From: Streptomyces sp. Root1304
Lineage (GTDB): Bacteria > Actinomycetota > Actinomycetes > Streptomycetales > Streptomycetaceae
Assembly: GCF_001426405.1 (NCBI RefSeq)
Contig: NZ_LMEP01000023.1
Location: forward strand, 62,001 to 126,000
Direction: 5' to 3'
Length of the DNA: 64,000 bases
The number at the start of each line of letters is the position of its first letter. The first letter of the stretch is position 1. The notes under the pieces were generated by a model, which saw nothing but the letters and a program-made list of their open reading frames with translations, made no database searches and was not told the DNA's origin. Below are positions 50,512 to 58,559 of this stretch, in pieces. A program made the translations under genes and the position numbers.

Positions 50512-52617
50512 GTGGGCGGAGCCGACGTCGGCGGTCGTGCGGAGGGGTCGGACTCCGCCGTACTGGAGGCCCTGTTCACGCAGTCGCCGCTGGGCCTCTT
50601 CCTCTTCGACGAGCGGTTGCGCGTACGTCGCTACAACGCCGGTCCGCACGGCCTGAGAGGCATCGCGGAGGACCAGGTGCTGGGGCGTACGTTCGGCGAG
50701 GTCGGCACCGGCTTCGACACGTCCCGGCTCGCCGTCCTCGCGGGGGAGACCCTGAGTATCGGCAACGCCGTGCTCCACCACACCGTGAAGGGCAGGCCGG
50801 TCGGCAGCCCGGAGCGGGAGATGACGGTGTCGGTCTCGATGTTCCGGGTGGAAGGAGCCGTCGACGGGCGCCCCGGCGTCCTGATGGCCGTCGAGGACGT
50901 GACCGAGCGCGAGGCCGCACGGACCAGGCTGGACCTCCTCCACGACGCCCACCGCCGGATCGGCACGACCCTGGACGCGTCGGTCACCGCGCGTGAACTG
51001 GCCGAGGTGCTCGTACCCGCCCTCGCCGACGCCGTGACCGTGCACATCGTGGACGCGGCCCTGCGCGGCGAGCGTGGTCGCCCCGGGCCGGTGGACGCCG
51101 GGCAGCCGTTGCGCAGAACGGCCTTCCTGACCGGGCCCGGAGCACGCGCCGGGGAACGGGACGCGGTCCTGGAGACCTTTCCGTTCGCCACCCCGTTCAC
51201 CCGGACCCTGGAGGACGCCACCCCCCGCCTGCTGGCCCGCCTCGACTCCTCGGGCACCTGGCCGCCCGACGTGTCCGAGCACGCCCGTGCCCTGGTCGCC
51301 GCCGGGGTCCACTCGGTGATGACCGTCCCCCTCGCCGTACCCGAGACCGTGCTCGGCGTCGTCACCCTGTACCGGTCCGAGCAGCCGCAGCCGTACACGC
51401 GACAGGACCTCGACCTCGCCGCGCAGGTCGCCTCACGGGCCGCCCTCGGCATCGACCATGCCTCCAGCTACGTGCGCGAACGGAACACCGCCACCGCCCT
51501 CCAGCGGCATCTGCTCCCGAGCCGCACACCCCGGCTGACCACCGTCGAGACGGCGCACCTCTACCTGCCCATGACGGCCGGCGGGGACTGGTTCGACGTG
51601 ATCGAGCTGTCCGGGGCCAGGGTCGGCCTCGTCGTCGGGGACGTCATCGGACACGGCATCGAGACCGTGGCCACCATGGGACGGCTCCGCACCGCGCTGC
51701 GCACACTCGCCGATCTCGACCTGGAGCCGGACGAAGTCCTGACGCACCTCGACGAGATCGCCGCGCGGCTCGCCCGGGAGAGCGCCGACGGCGAGGGGCA
51801 CGGCAACGACGGCACGGGCACCGGCACCGGAAGCGACGCGGGTACCGGTACGGCGGTCGCCACCTGCGCGTACGCGGTCTACGACCCCGTGACGCTGCGT
51901 TTCTCCCTCGCCTCCGCCGGGCACCCCGCGCCGCTCCTCGTCTCACCGGCGGGCGAGGTGACGACCGTGGGGATCGACGCGGGCCCACCGCTCGGCACGG
52001 GCCACGGCACGTACGAGACGGCCCTGTACGACCTCGACGACGGCGCGGTCCTCTGTCTCTACACCGACGGACTCCTCGCGGGCCGTGACGACGCCCCCGA
52101 CACGCTCCGACGGGTGCTGGCGCACCAGGACCGGGCGCTGCCGGAGACGGTCGACGCGGTGGCCTACGCCCTGGCCGACGAGCAGGCCGAGGACGACGCC
52201 GTCCTGCTGCTCGCCCGCACCCACGGGCTCACCGAGGACCAGGTCGCCCACTGGGACCTCCCGGCCGACCCCTCGGTGGTCTCCACCGCCCGCGCCCTCA
52301 CCGAACGACAGCTGGCCGCCTGGGGGCTGCGGGACCTCGCGTTCGAGACCGAGCTGATCGTCAGCGAGCTCGTCACCAACGCCATCCGCTACGGGAAGGG
52401 GCCGGTGCGGCTCCGGCTCATCCGCGACCGTTACCTGACCTGCGAGGTCACCGACGGCAGCAGCACCTCGCCGCACATGCGGCGCGCCCGCGACACCGAC
52501 GAGGGCGGGCGCGGCCTGTACCTGGTGATGAGTCTGAGTGACCGCTGGGGCACGCGGTACGCGGCCAGGGGCAAGACGGTCTGGTCACAGCAGACGCTGC
52601 CCGGCGGGGCTGCGTGA
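50512..52617 (+). CDS. PAS-GAF-SpoIIE phosphatase with C-terminal HATPase domain
   Basis: Regulatory PP2C-type Ser/Thr phosphatase of 701 residues. A PAS domain (about 20-150, LFTQSPLGLFLFDERLRVRRYN), a GAF domain (about 160-320), the SpoIIE phosphatase (about 350-560: GGDWFDVIELSGARVGLVVGDVIGHGIE and CLYTDGLLAGR) and an RsbW-like ATPase domain (about 590-700: FETELIVSELVTNAIRYG, EGGRGLYLVMSLSDRWG) are all intact. It should dephosphorylate anti-anti-sigma factors and also bind them or sigma factors. GTG 50512 has GGGAGG upstream with good spacing; ATG 50482 is an alternative. Partners are not in the window. Confidence 0.9.
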   Translation: MGGADVGGRAEGSDSAVLEALFTQSPLGLFLFDERLRVRRYNAGPHGLRGIAEDQVLGRTFGEVGTGFDTSRLAVLAGETLSIGNAVLHHTVKGRPVGSPEREMTVSVSMFRVEGAVDGRPGVLMAVEDVTEREAARTRLDLLHDAHRRIGTTLDASVTARELAEVLVPALADAVTVHIVDAALRGERGRPGPVDAGQPLRRTAFLTGPGARAGERDAVLETFPFATPFTRTLEDATPRLLARLDSSGTWPPDVSEHARALVAAGVHSVMTVPLAVPETVLGVVTLYRSEQPQPYTRQDLDLAAQVASRAALGIDHASSYVRERNTATALQRHLLPSRTPRLTTVETAHLYLPMTAGGDWFDVIELSGARVGLVVGDVIGHGIETVATMGRLRTALRTLADLDLEPDEVLTHLDEIAARLARESADGEGHGNDGTGTGTGSDAGTGTAVATCAYAVYDPVTLRFSLASAGHPAPLLVSPAGEVTTVGIDAGPPLGTGHGTYETALYDLDDGAVLCLYTDGLLAGRDDAPDTLRRVLAHQDRALPETVDAVAYALADEQAEDDAVLLLARTHGLTEDQVAHWDLPADPSVVSTARALTERQLAAWGLRDLAFETELIVSELVTNAIRYGKGPVRLRLIRDRYLTCEVTDGSSTSPHMRRARDTDEGGRGLYLVMSLSDRWGTRYAARGKTVWSQQTLPGGAA

Positions 52618-52659
52618 CGGGGCGTGTGCTGTGTGGTGCGGCGGTGGACCCGTACGACC

Positions 52660-52998
52660 TCAGAGGTGGCCGTCCAGGAGCGCCCGTACCTCGACGGTCG
52701 TCATGACCCCCGCGCCGTGCGCCACCGCCTCTCCCTCCTTCAGCAGGACGTAGGAAGGGGCCCCGGTGACCCCGTACCGTTCGGTCGCGGCCGGGCAGCG
52801 CGTGATGTCGGCACGGACGACCGTCAGGCTGTCCGCGTACGCGTCGGCGATGCCGCCCACGACGAGGTCCATCGCCCGGCAGTTCTCGATCGCCTTGGGC
52901 CATGTACCGGTGAAGTACGCCAGGACCGGCACTCCGCTCATCCTGAGGATGAAAGCGAACTCCGCGTCCTCACGGGGTTGGTGGACCCGCTTCGCCAT
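52660..52998 (-). CDS. Thioredoxin-fold protein lacking the CxxC motif
   Basis: A 112-residue thioredoxin-like protein. The fold is recognised by VPVLAYFTGTWPKAIENCRAMDLVVGGIADAY, the strand LTVVRADITRCPAATERYGVTGAPSYVLLKEGE with the cis-proline loop (TGAPSY), and a C-terminal helix VEVRALLDGHL. In place of WCGPC it has TWPKAIENC, so the redox pair is gone. It may act as a chaperone or scaffold. ATG 52998 begins the conserved part. Upstream the minus strand stays open, but without matching domains. Confidence 0.75.
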   Translation of the reverse strand: MAKRVHQPREDAEFAFILRMSGVPVLAYFTGTWPKAIENCRAMDLVVGGIADAYADSLTVVRADITRCPAATERYGVTGAPSYVLLKEGEAVAHGAGVMTTVEVRALLDGHL

Positions 52999-53484
52999 GA
53001 TGCTCCTGACCTCGTGTTCCGTCGCTCCGGTCCCATGATCCCTCGCGGGGAACGCCCCCGAAACCCGCACGGCGCGGGCCGGGGCCGGCCGGGTCTCCTC
53101 GTGCTCCAGCCGTAGATCGTGATCTTCAGGTCCGATGCGCGGTCGCCGGATCTCGTTGCCCTTCGAAGGCGCGTGCTGCGGTTCGCCTTCCCGCGTCCAG
53201 GCCCTACTTCGTGCACCCGGCTGACCACCGTGGCCCGGGACGACCTGAGAGGAGGGAGCGGACCCCGATGAACGGCTGCCAGGATCAGCGAGAACCACGC
53301 GTACCTGAGCACGGGCCGTCCGTGATCCCGGGCCTCCGACAGCGGACGAGCTGAGGGCCGCGCTGCGACCTGAAGGGCCGCCGGGCAACTCCGCGTGAGG
53401 GTCGGCGCGTCCGCACCCTCGAAGCAAGCGCATCCGCCGCTTTGTTAGCGTCGGCGGCTCACGGACTCGGGAGGTGGGGGCGCG
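52999..53484. other. Gene-poor gap between thioredoxin-like and LysR genes
   Basis: No gene is recognised in these 486 bp. A minus-strand frame beginning at about 53312 opens with a short hydrophobic stretch (LRYAWFSLILAAV) but then becomes Arg-rich without a domain, and it is judged non-coding. The region holds the promoters of the two divergent genes. Confidence 0.5.
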
Positions 53485-54381
53485 GTGGAGCTTCGGGACA
53501 TCGAGATCTTCTTGACGCTCGCCGAGGAGCTCCATTTCGGCCGGAGCGCGGAACGCCTGCATGTGTCGCCCGCGCGGGTCAGCCAGGCGATCAAGAAGCA
53601 GGAACGCGCCATCGGTGCCGAACTGTTCGAGCGCACCAGCCGGCAGGTGCGGCTCACGCCCGTGGGGGAGGTGCTCCTTCAGCGGATGAAGCCGGCCTAC
53701 GAGGGCGTCCAGGACGCCATGGCCGCCGTGGTCGAGGCCGCCCGTCGTGCCGCCGGCACGCTGACGCTGGGTGTCCTGGGCGCGCAGATGCACGAGATCG
53801 CCCCGGTCCTCGCCCGGTTCCGCTCCCGGCACCCGTCCGCAGAGCTCCGTTTCCGCGAGATCTTCTTCAGCGATCCGTTCGGAGCGCTGCGCGCCGGAAC
53901 GGTCGACGCGGCGATCACCTGGCTGCCCGTCCGCGAGCCGGACCTCACCGTCGGGGTCGTGCTGCGCGAGGAGCCGCTCCACCTGATGGTGTCCGCGCAT
54001 CATCCGCTCGCGGGACGGGATTCCGTGAGCATCGAGGTGCTCGGCGACCACGTCGTACCGCGGCTGGGAGGCGGGGCCCCCGCCGACTGGCAGGCCGGGG
54101 TGCTTCCGGTACGTACGCCCTCGGGGCGGCCCGTGCGGCGCGGCGCGGAGGTCAGTACCTTCCACGAGGTCCTGGCCCTCGTCGCGACGGGCGACGTGGT
54201 GTGCACCGTGCCCGACGAGGGGCGGCGCTACAACCCGCTCCCCGGCATCGCGTACGTACCCCTCCACGACGCCCCGCCCGTCCGGTGGGCCCTGATCTGG
54301 TGTTCGGACCGCGAGACCCCTCTGATACGCGCCTTCGCCGAGGTGGCGAGGCCGAGCGGCGCGCCCGGATCGGCGGGCTGA
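53485..54381 (+). CDS. LysR family transcriptional regulator
   Basis: One-component regulator of 298 residues. The N-terminal winged HTH is LRDIEIFLTLAEELHFGRSAERLHVSPARVSQAIKKQERAIGAELFERTSRQVRLTPVG (in part), and the remainder is the two-lobed LysR substrate domain (LTLGVLGAQMHEIAPVLARFRSRHP onward). GTG 53485 has GGGAGG upstream. It ends 252 bp before a streptogramin-type resistance operon on the same strand and may control it, although LysR regulators more often face their targets. Confidence 0.92.
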   Translation: MELRDIEIFLTLAEELHFGRSAERLHVSPARVSQAIKKQERAIGAELFERTSRQVRLTPVGEVLLQRMKPAYEGVQDAMAAVVEAARRAAGTLTLGVLGAQMHEIAPVLARFRSRHPSAELRFREIFFSDPFGALRAGTVDAAITWLPVREPDLTVGVVLREEPLHLMVSAHHPLAGRDSVSIEVLGDHVVPRLGGGAPADWQAGVLPVRTPSGRPVRRGAEVSTFHEVLALVATGDVVCTVPDEGRRYNPLPGIAYVPLHDAPPVRWALIWCSDRETPLIRAFAEVARPSGAPGSAG

Positions 54382-54459
54382 GCGTCGACGTCCCCGGACT
54401 CCTGGGACCCACCCCGGAGTCCGGGCTCCCCTATCCGCTCGCCCCCGCACCCCGACTTC

Positions 54460-54477
54460 GTGAACCCGTGGGTTAAC
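54460..54477 (+). promoter_or_regulatory. Inverted repeat upstream of the vat-vgb operon
   Basis: GTGAACCCGTGGGTTAAC contains the perfect dyad AACCC-GT-GGGTT, followed by the AT-rich TTAACAAT, which could be a -10 region. It is a candidate operator for the LysR-type regulator or another repressor. Confidence 0.35.
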
Positions 54478-54555
54478 AATCAGTGCGGGAAAGGACGTTG
54501 ATCCGGCTCGGCCCTGCGCGCATGCTGGGCCGGGGGCCGGCCGGCGGCACCTTCC

Positions 54556-54579
54556 GTCCCGCGGCCCGGACCGCGGGAC
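54556..54579 (+). promoter_or_regulatory. Leader hairpin of the vat-vgb operon
   Basis: GTCCCGCGG and CCGCGGGAC form a perfect 9-bp stem around CCCGGA, 54 bp before the vat start and within the presumed leader. A GTG at 54483 opens a frame that runs in phase into vat. Drug-responsive attenuation by such leaders is known for other ribosome-targeting resistance genes, but here it is only an inference. Confidence 0.35.
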
Positions 54580-54632
54580 CGCGTACGCCCACCACCCCCG
54601 TACCGCCGGAGAACGCACGGAAAGTACTTCGC

Positions 54633-55289
54633 GTGACACCTGATCCCACCACCGTCCACCCCCTGCCCGCCCACGAGCGGGTCGTCTTCCTCAGGCCCCT
54701 GGTCGCCGGGACGAACATCGTGGTGGGCGACTTCACCTACTACGACGATCCCGACGGCGCGACCGACTTCGCCCGGCGCAACGTGCTGTACGCCTACGGC
54801 CCGGAGCGGCTCGTCATCGGCAAGTACTGCGCCATCGCCACGGGGACCCGGTTCCTGATGGCGGGCGCGGACCACCCCTCGATGGGGGTGTCCACCTTCC
54901 CCTTCACGATGTTCGGCGGGGAGTGGACCGAGCGGACCCTCGACGTCGTCACCGGCATGCCCAGCCGCGGGGACACCGTGGTCGGCAACGACGTGTGGTT
55001 CGGCTACGGAGCCACCGTCATGCCCGGGGTGCGCATCGGCGACGGCGCGGTCATCGCGGCCGGAGCCGTGGTCACCGCCGACGTACCGCCCTACACCGTC
55101 GTGGGCGGGAACCCGGCCAGAACGATCCGGCAGCGCTTCGACGACGTCGACGTCGAACGGCTGCTGCGAGCCGCCTGGTGGGACTGGCCCGTCGAACTCG
55201 TGACCGCGCACGCCCGGACCATCATGGCCGGCTCCCCGCAGGACATCGAGCGCATCGCCGCCGCCGAAGGAACGGAGCGGGGACGATGA
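54633..55289 (+). CDS. vat: Vat-family streptogramin A O-acetyltransferase homologue
   Basis: Hexapeptide-repeat acetyltransferase of 218 residues that should acetylate the hydroxyl of group A streptogramins (virginiamycin M, dalfopristin). Landmarks of VatD-type enzymes are all present: VGDFTYYDDPDG, YGPERLVIGKYCAIATGTRFLMAGADHPSMG with the catalytic His, STFPFTMFGGEW, GDTVVGNDVWFGYGATVMPGVRIGDGAVIAAGAVV and WWDWPVELV. GTG 54633 gives the usual family length; GTG 54483, in frame, would add 50 non-conserved residues. The stop overlaps the vgb start (ATGA). CatB-type xenobiotic acetyltransferase with another substrate is the alternative. Confidence 0.85.
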   Translation: MTPDPTTVHPLPAHERVVFLRPLVAGTNIVVGDFTYYDDPDGATDFARRNVLYAYGPERLVIGKYCAIATGTRFLMAGADHPSMGVSTFPFTMFGGEWTERTLDVVTGMPSRGDTVVGNDVWFGYGATVMPGVRIGDGAVIAAGAVVTADVPPYTVVGGNPARTIRQRFDDVDVERLLRAAWWDWPVELVTAHARTIMAGSPQDIERIAAAEGTERGR

Positions 55290-56236
55290 CGCCCACGACG
55301 GTGCGGGAGTACGTGGTGTCCGGCCGCGACAGCGGCCCGTACGCGATCACCACCGGACCCGACGGCGCGCTCTGGTTCACCCTGGTGCACAGCGGCGGCA
55401 TCGGCCGACTGGTCCCGGGAGAAGAACCGGTCGTGCACCGGCTCGCCCCGGACAGCGGCCCGACGGTGATCACCCAAGGGCCCGACGGGGCGCTGTGGTT
55501 CACCGAGTACAAGGCGCACCGGATCGGGCGGATCACGACGGCCGGCCGGGTGACGGAGTTCGCGCTGCCGACCGCGGAGTGCGGGCCCTTCGGCATCGCC
55601 ACGGGGCCGGACGGCGCGCTGTGGTTCACCGAGACGGCCGCCGACCGCGTCGGCCGCATCACCACCGACGGAACGGTCACCGAGTACCCGCTGCCGGGTA
55701 CCGGCGCGTTCCCCTCCGCGATCGCCGCGGCCGGGGACGCCATGTGGTTCACGATGAACCAGGCCAACGCCGTCGGACGCATCGGCATGGACGGCCGCAT
55801 CACCGTCCATGAGCTGCCCACCGGGGCTGCCGCGCCGGTGGGGATCGCCGTCGGCCCGGACGGAAGCGTCTGGTTCACCGAGATCGCGGCCGGTCAGATC
55901 GGCCGGATGGCACCGGACGGCCGGATCACCGAGTACCCGCTGCCCGACCGTTCCGCCCGCCCGCACGCCGTCACCACCGATGCCGCCGGCACGGCGTGGT
56001 TCACCGAGTGGGGCGGGAACCGCGTCGGCTCCCTGACCCCCGAAGGAACCTTCACCCGCCACGACCTGCCCACGCCGGCGTCCGAACCGCACGGGATCAC
56101 CGTCGGCCCGGACGGCGCCCTGTGGACGGCCCTGGAGACGGGCGCGCTGGCCCGCGTCGCACCCACCGCACCCACCGCACCCACCGCACCCACCGCACCC
56201 ACCGCACCGAGCACCGAGCAGAGGAACACCCCATGA
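55286..56236 (+). CDS. vgb: Virginiamycin B lyase homologue
   Basis: Seven-bladed beta-propeller lyase of 316 residues that linearises group B streptogramins by breaking the ester (thorpe) bond without water. Blade repeats GPDGALWFTE ... IGRIT appear seven times. Residues equivalent to the S. aureus Vgb active site are kept: Tyr in SGPYAIT, His in SARPHAVTT, His in SEPHGITV and Glu in TALETG. The C-terminus has an (APT) repeat tail encoded by 9-bp repeats. It is translationally coupled to vat, so both streptogramin components would be inactivated by one transcript. Confidence 0.88.
   Translation: MTPTTVREYVVSGRDSGPYAITTGPDGALWFTLVHSGGIGRLVPGEEPVVHRLAPDSGPTVITQGPDGALWFTEYKAHRIGRITTAGRVTEFALPTAECGPFGIATGPDGALWFTETAADRVGRITTDGTVTEYPLPGTGAFPSAIAAAGDAMWFTMNQANAVGRIGMDGRITVHELPTGAAAPVGIAVGPDGSVWFTEIAAGQIGRMAPDGRITEYPLPDRSARPHAVTTDAAGTAWFTEWGGNRVGSLTPEGTFTRHDLPTPASEPHGITVGPDGALWTALETGALARVAPTAPTAPTAPTAPTAPSTEQRNTP
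56158..56207. repeat. 9-bp repeats encoding the Vgb Ala-Pro-Thr tail
   Basis: About five copies of CACCCACCG, each adding three codons, sit at the 3' end of vgb. The repeats are in frame and only lengthen a tail outside the propeller. Confidence 0.75.
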
Positions 56237-56580
56237 AATACGCCCTCGTGATCTTCGAGACGGATGCCTCGCGCGCCCGGATCCGGGACGACCGGGCCGC
56301 CTACCGCAAGGCGTACGAGACCTGGATCGGCGAACTCGCCGCAGCGGGGAAGCTGGTGGGCGGCGACGCCCTGGAGACCGAACGGCAGGGAGCCGTCACC
56401 GTACGCAGGACGGCCGACGGGTCCGTGTCGGTGACCGAGGGGCCGGTGCACGCCGGTGAGGAGACCCTCGGAGGCTGGTTCGTCCTGGACGTGGCCGACC
56501 ACGCCGAGGCCGTCGAACTGGCCCGCGGCTTCCCCACCCCGGAGGCGCTCGAACTCCGGCCGATCCTCGAATCGGCCTGA
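56233..56580 (+). CDS. YciI family protein
   Basis: Small YCII-related (dimeric alpha+beta barrel) protein of 115 residues: MKYALVIFETDASRARIRDDRAAYRKAYETWIGELAAAGKL at the start (in part), a conserved HAGEETLGGWFVLDVADHAEAVELARGFP block and a C-terminal PILES strand. The family includes proteins similar to muconolactone isomerase and some with hydrolase activity, but most are unassigned. ATG 56233 overlaps the vgb end, so it belongs to the vat-vgb operon. Its role there is unknown. Confidence 0.88.
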   Translation: MKYALVIFETDASRARIRDDRAAYRKAYETWIGELAAAGKLVGGDALETERQGAVTVRRTADGSVSVTEGPVHAGEETLGGWFVLDVADHAEAVELARGFPTPEALELRPILESA

Positions 56581-56581
56581 G

Positions 56582-56615
56582 CGACGGAGCCCTCCCCGGA
56601 CCGGGGGCTCCGTCG
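56582..56615 (+). terminator. Terminator hairpin after the vat-vgb-yciI operon
   Basis: CGACGGAGCCC (56582-56592) pairs perfectly over 11 bp with GGGCTCCGTCG (56605-56615). It starts 2 bp after the yciI stop. It ends the operon and separates it from the GNAT relic. Confidence 0.8.
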
Positions 56616-56740
56616 TGGCGGAGCGCCCCGGACCGGCCGCGCGGTCGTGGCGGAGCCGGGCGCGCCGTCGAGGCGGTGCGCCCGGCCACCCGACACCCCG
56701 TACCTTCCCAGGAGTTGGCTAGAACCCGACAGCGGTCTGC

Positions 56741-57080
56741 TACCGCCCTCTGAACGGTCCCGAGGAGATCGACCTCTTCCGTGGGCTCTCCTACGTCCTC
56801 GACCGCGAGCTGGCCGAGGACGACGCCCGGCGGTGACGTCCCGCTGCAGTTCGACTTCTTCGACGTCGACGACACGCTGCCCGGGGCGGAGCGCCACGAG
56901 ATAGGCCTGCGGCTGTTCGAGACGGCGAAGGCGGCCGTGCTCCCAGGAGGAACGAGGCCGCCGGAGTACGGCCTCGACCGGATCCGGGCCTCGACGGACC
57001 TCGGCAACGTCCCCATGACGAAGTCCTTCGCCCGCGCCGGATACGTCACCTTCGAACGAGCCCTCAACATGGTTTGGGAC
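56741..57080 (+). pseudogene. GNAT acetyltransferase remnant
   Basis: Two fragments in different frames. 56741-56836 reads YRPLNGPEEIDLFRGLSYVLDRELAEDDARR and stops. From about 56831 another frame reads VPLQFDFFDVDDTLPGAERHEIGLRLFETAKAAVL ... RIRASTDLGNVPMTKSFARAGYVTFERALNMVW, typical of a GNAT C-terminal half. The region between them, including the acetyl-CoA loop, is missing. The gene has been shortened and frameshifted. Confidence 0.65.
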
Positions 57081-57169
57081 CGACCACCGGGCGGATCGTC
57101 CTCCTCGACGCGGCCGACGACCGGGTCGACCGCCCGGGCCCCGAAGAGCGCCCGGAGCGGTCGGTCGGG

Positions 57170-58342
57170 TCAGCCGGTGTGGAGGACGCGGAAGCGCTCG
57201 GGTGCCGACGGGTCACGGTCGACGACCTGGACGGGCGGCCAGGCCCATTGGCGGATGTCGATGCCCGGCGGGCGGGAGAAGCGGATCTCGCCTCGGGTGC
57301 CTTCGACGGCGACCTGCGGCCAGGCCTCGGCGACGGCGGTCCGGTCCACGCCGTGGGAGCGCAGGACGTCCGCGAGGACCGTGATCGTGTCGTAGCCCTC
57401 GAAGGCCACGAAGGAGGGGGCCTGGGCCAGCCGTTCGGTCAGTGCCGCCTCCACGCGCGCGCCGAGGGGGCCCAGGCGCTCGGGCAGGTAGCGGAGGAAC
57501 GGGATCGCGGCGCCGTCGCCGCCCAGCAGCGTCGCCCACTCGGCGAGCTCCGGCTGCCCGGCCGGAGCGCCGATCAGGATGTCCGCGAGGCGGGGGTCGT
57601 GGCGGACGGCCCGGACGATCGGCACCGCCGGATCCGGGTGGCCGACGAGGAGGAGCAGGGCGGTCGCGCCGCTGTCGACGAGCGCGTCGCACAGCGTCGT
57701 CGGTGTGAGCGTGCGCATGTCGAGTGCGGCGACGGTGCCGCCGTGCGGTGCGAGACGCTCCCGCAGGACGTGGGTCCCGGACGCCCAGTAGACGCTCGGG
57801 TCGGCCGCCACGGCTATGCGGGAGTGGCCCGCACCGCGCAGGAAGTCCGCGTAGATCCGCCAGCCGTGAGACTGTGCCGGCGCGATGCGCGCGACCCGTT
57901 CCGTCGGCTGTTCGGTGAGTGCGTCGAGCACCGCCGACGAGCAGAGGTACGGCAGGCCGAGGGCATCGGCCCTCGTGGCGGCGGTACGGGCGACGACGCT
58001 GTGGTACTCACCTGCAAGGGCGGCCACCCCGAGGCCGGCCAGCTCGTCGACGGCCGCCACGGCCTTCTCCGGATCGGCCGCCGTGTCCCGGACGACCAGC
58101 TCCAGCGGCCTCCCGCCGATCCCGCCGGAGCCGTTGACGTCCGCGACGGCCAGTTCGAGCCCCGCGAGCAGATGCCGGCCCGCCGCGACCCAGCCGGGCC
58201 GGGTCAGCGGAGCCAGAGCCCCGATCAGGACGGCGGATTCGTCCGTCCGCTCCGTCCGGGGCGGAGACGAAAGCGGAGACGAAAGCGGAGAGGAAAGCGG
58301 AGAGGAAAGCGGCGACGAGGGCGGCGATGGGGGCGTGTTCAT
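57170..58342 (-). CDS. Periplasmic-binding-fold protein (branched-chain amino acid receptor type)
   Basis: Type I periplasmic binding protein of 390 residues, similar to LivJ/ANF-receptor domains: VLIGALAPLTRPGWVAAGRHLLAGLELAVADVNGSGGIGGRPLELVVRDTAADPEKAVAAVDEL at the N-terminus (in part) and a two-lobed fold after it. There is no lipobox or signal peptide; the N-terminus is Ser/Pro-rich from 12-bp repeats. No permease genes are linked. It could be a cytoplasmic ligand-sensing protein or a decayed lipoprotein that has lost its signal. ATG 58342 is the only start upstream of the repeats. Confidence 0.72.
   Translation of the reverse strand: MNTPPSPPSSPLSSPLSSPLSSPLSSPPRTERTDESAVLIGALAPLTRPGWVAAGRHLLAGLELAVADVNGSGGIGGRPLELVVRDTAADPEKAVAAVDELAGLGVAALAGEYHSVVARTAATRADALGLPYLCSSAVLDALTEQPTERVARIAPAQSHGWRIYADFLRGAGHSRIAVAADPSVYWASGTHVLRERLAPHGGTVAALDMRTLTPTTLCDALVDSGATALLLLVGHPDPAVPIVRAVRHDPRLADILIGAPAGQPELAEWATLLGGDGAAIPFLRYLPERLGPLGARVEAALTERLAQAPSFVAFEGYDTITVLADVLRSHGVDRTAVAEAWPQVAVEGTRGEIRFSRPPGIDIRQWAWPPVQVVDRDPSAPERFRVLHTG
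58261..58328. repeat. 12-bp tandem repeats at the start of the binding-protein gene
   Basis: Units of the form GAAAGCGGAGAC/GAAAGCGGAGAG are repeated about five times. On the minus strand they encode Ser-Ser-Pro-Leu repeats and so lengthen the N-terminus without changing the frame. Confidence 0.8.
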
Positions 58343-58559
58343 GAGTCGGCGTCTCCCGCGCGAGGATGGGTGGCCGTACGTCCGCAGGGCCGGACGTACG
58401 TCGGGTGGCGCCGAGGCTAGCCGAGCGCACGCCGCCGGCGGCAGAGAGTGTCCCGCCGTTCGGTAGGGGCGGGAGCGGCGGCCGTCACCGACCTCCCGGA
58501 CACGGGCGACGCGCCGGCCGTACCGCTCCGCGCCGGCGCGTCCTTGTTCCGCGATGCGC

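Noticed and set aside
54483..54632. Longer Vat protein starting at GTG 54483
   Set aside because: The added 50 residues are not like any Vat enzyme and GTG 54633 gives the family length; the upstream frame was kept only as a possible leader.
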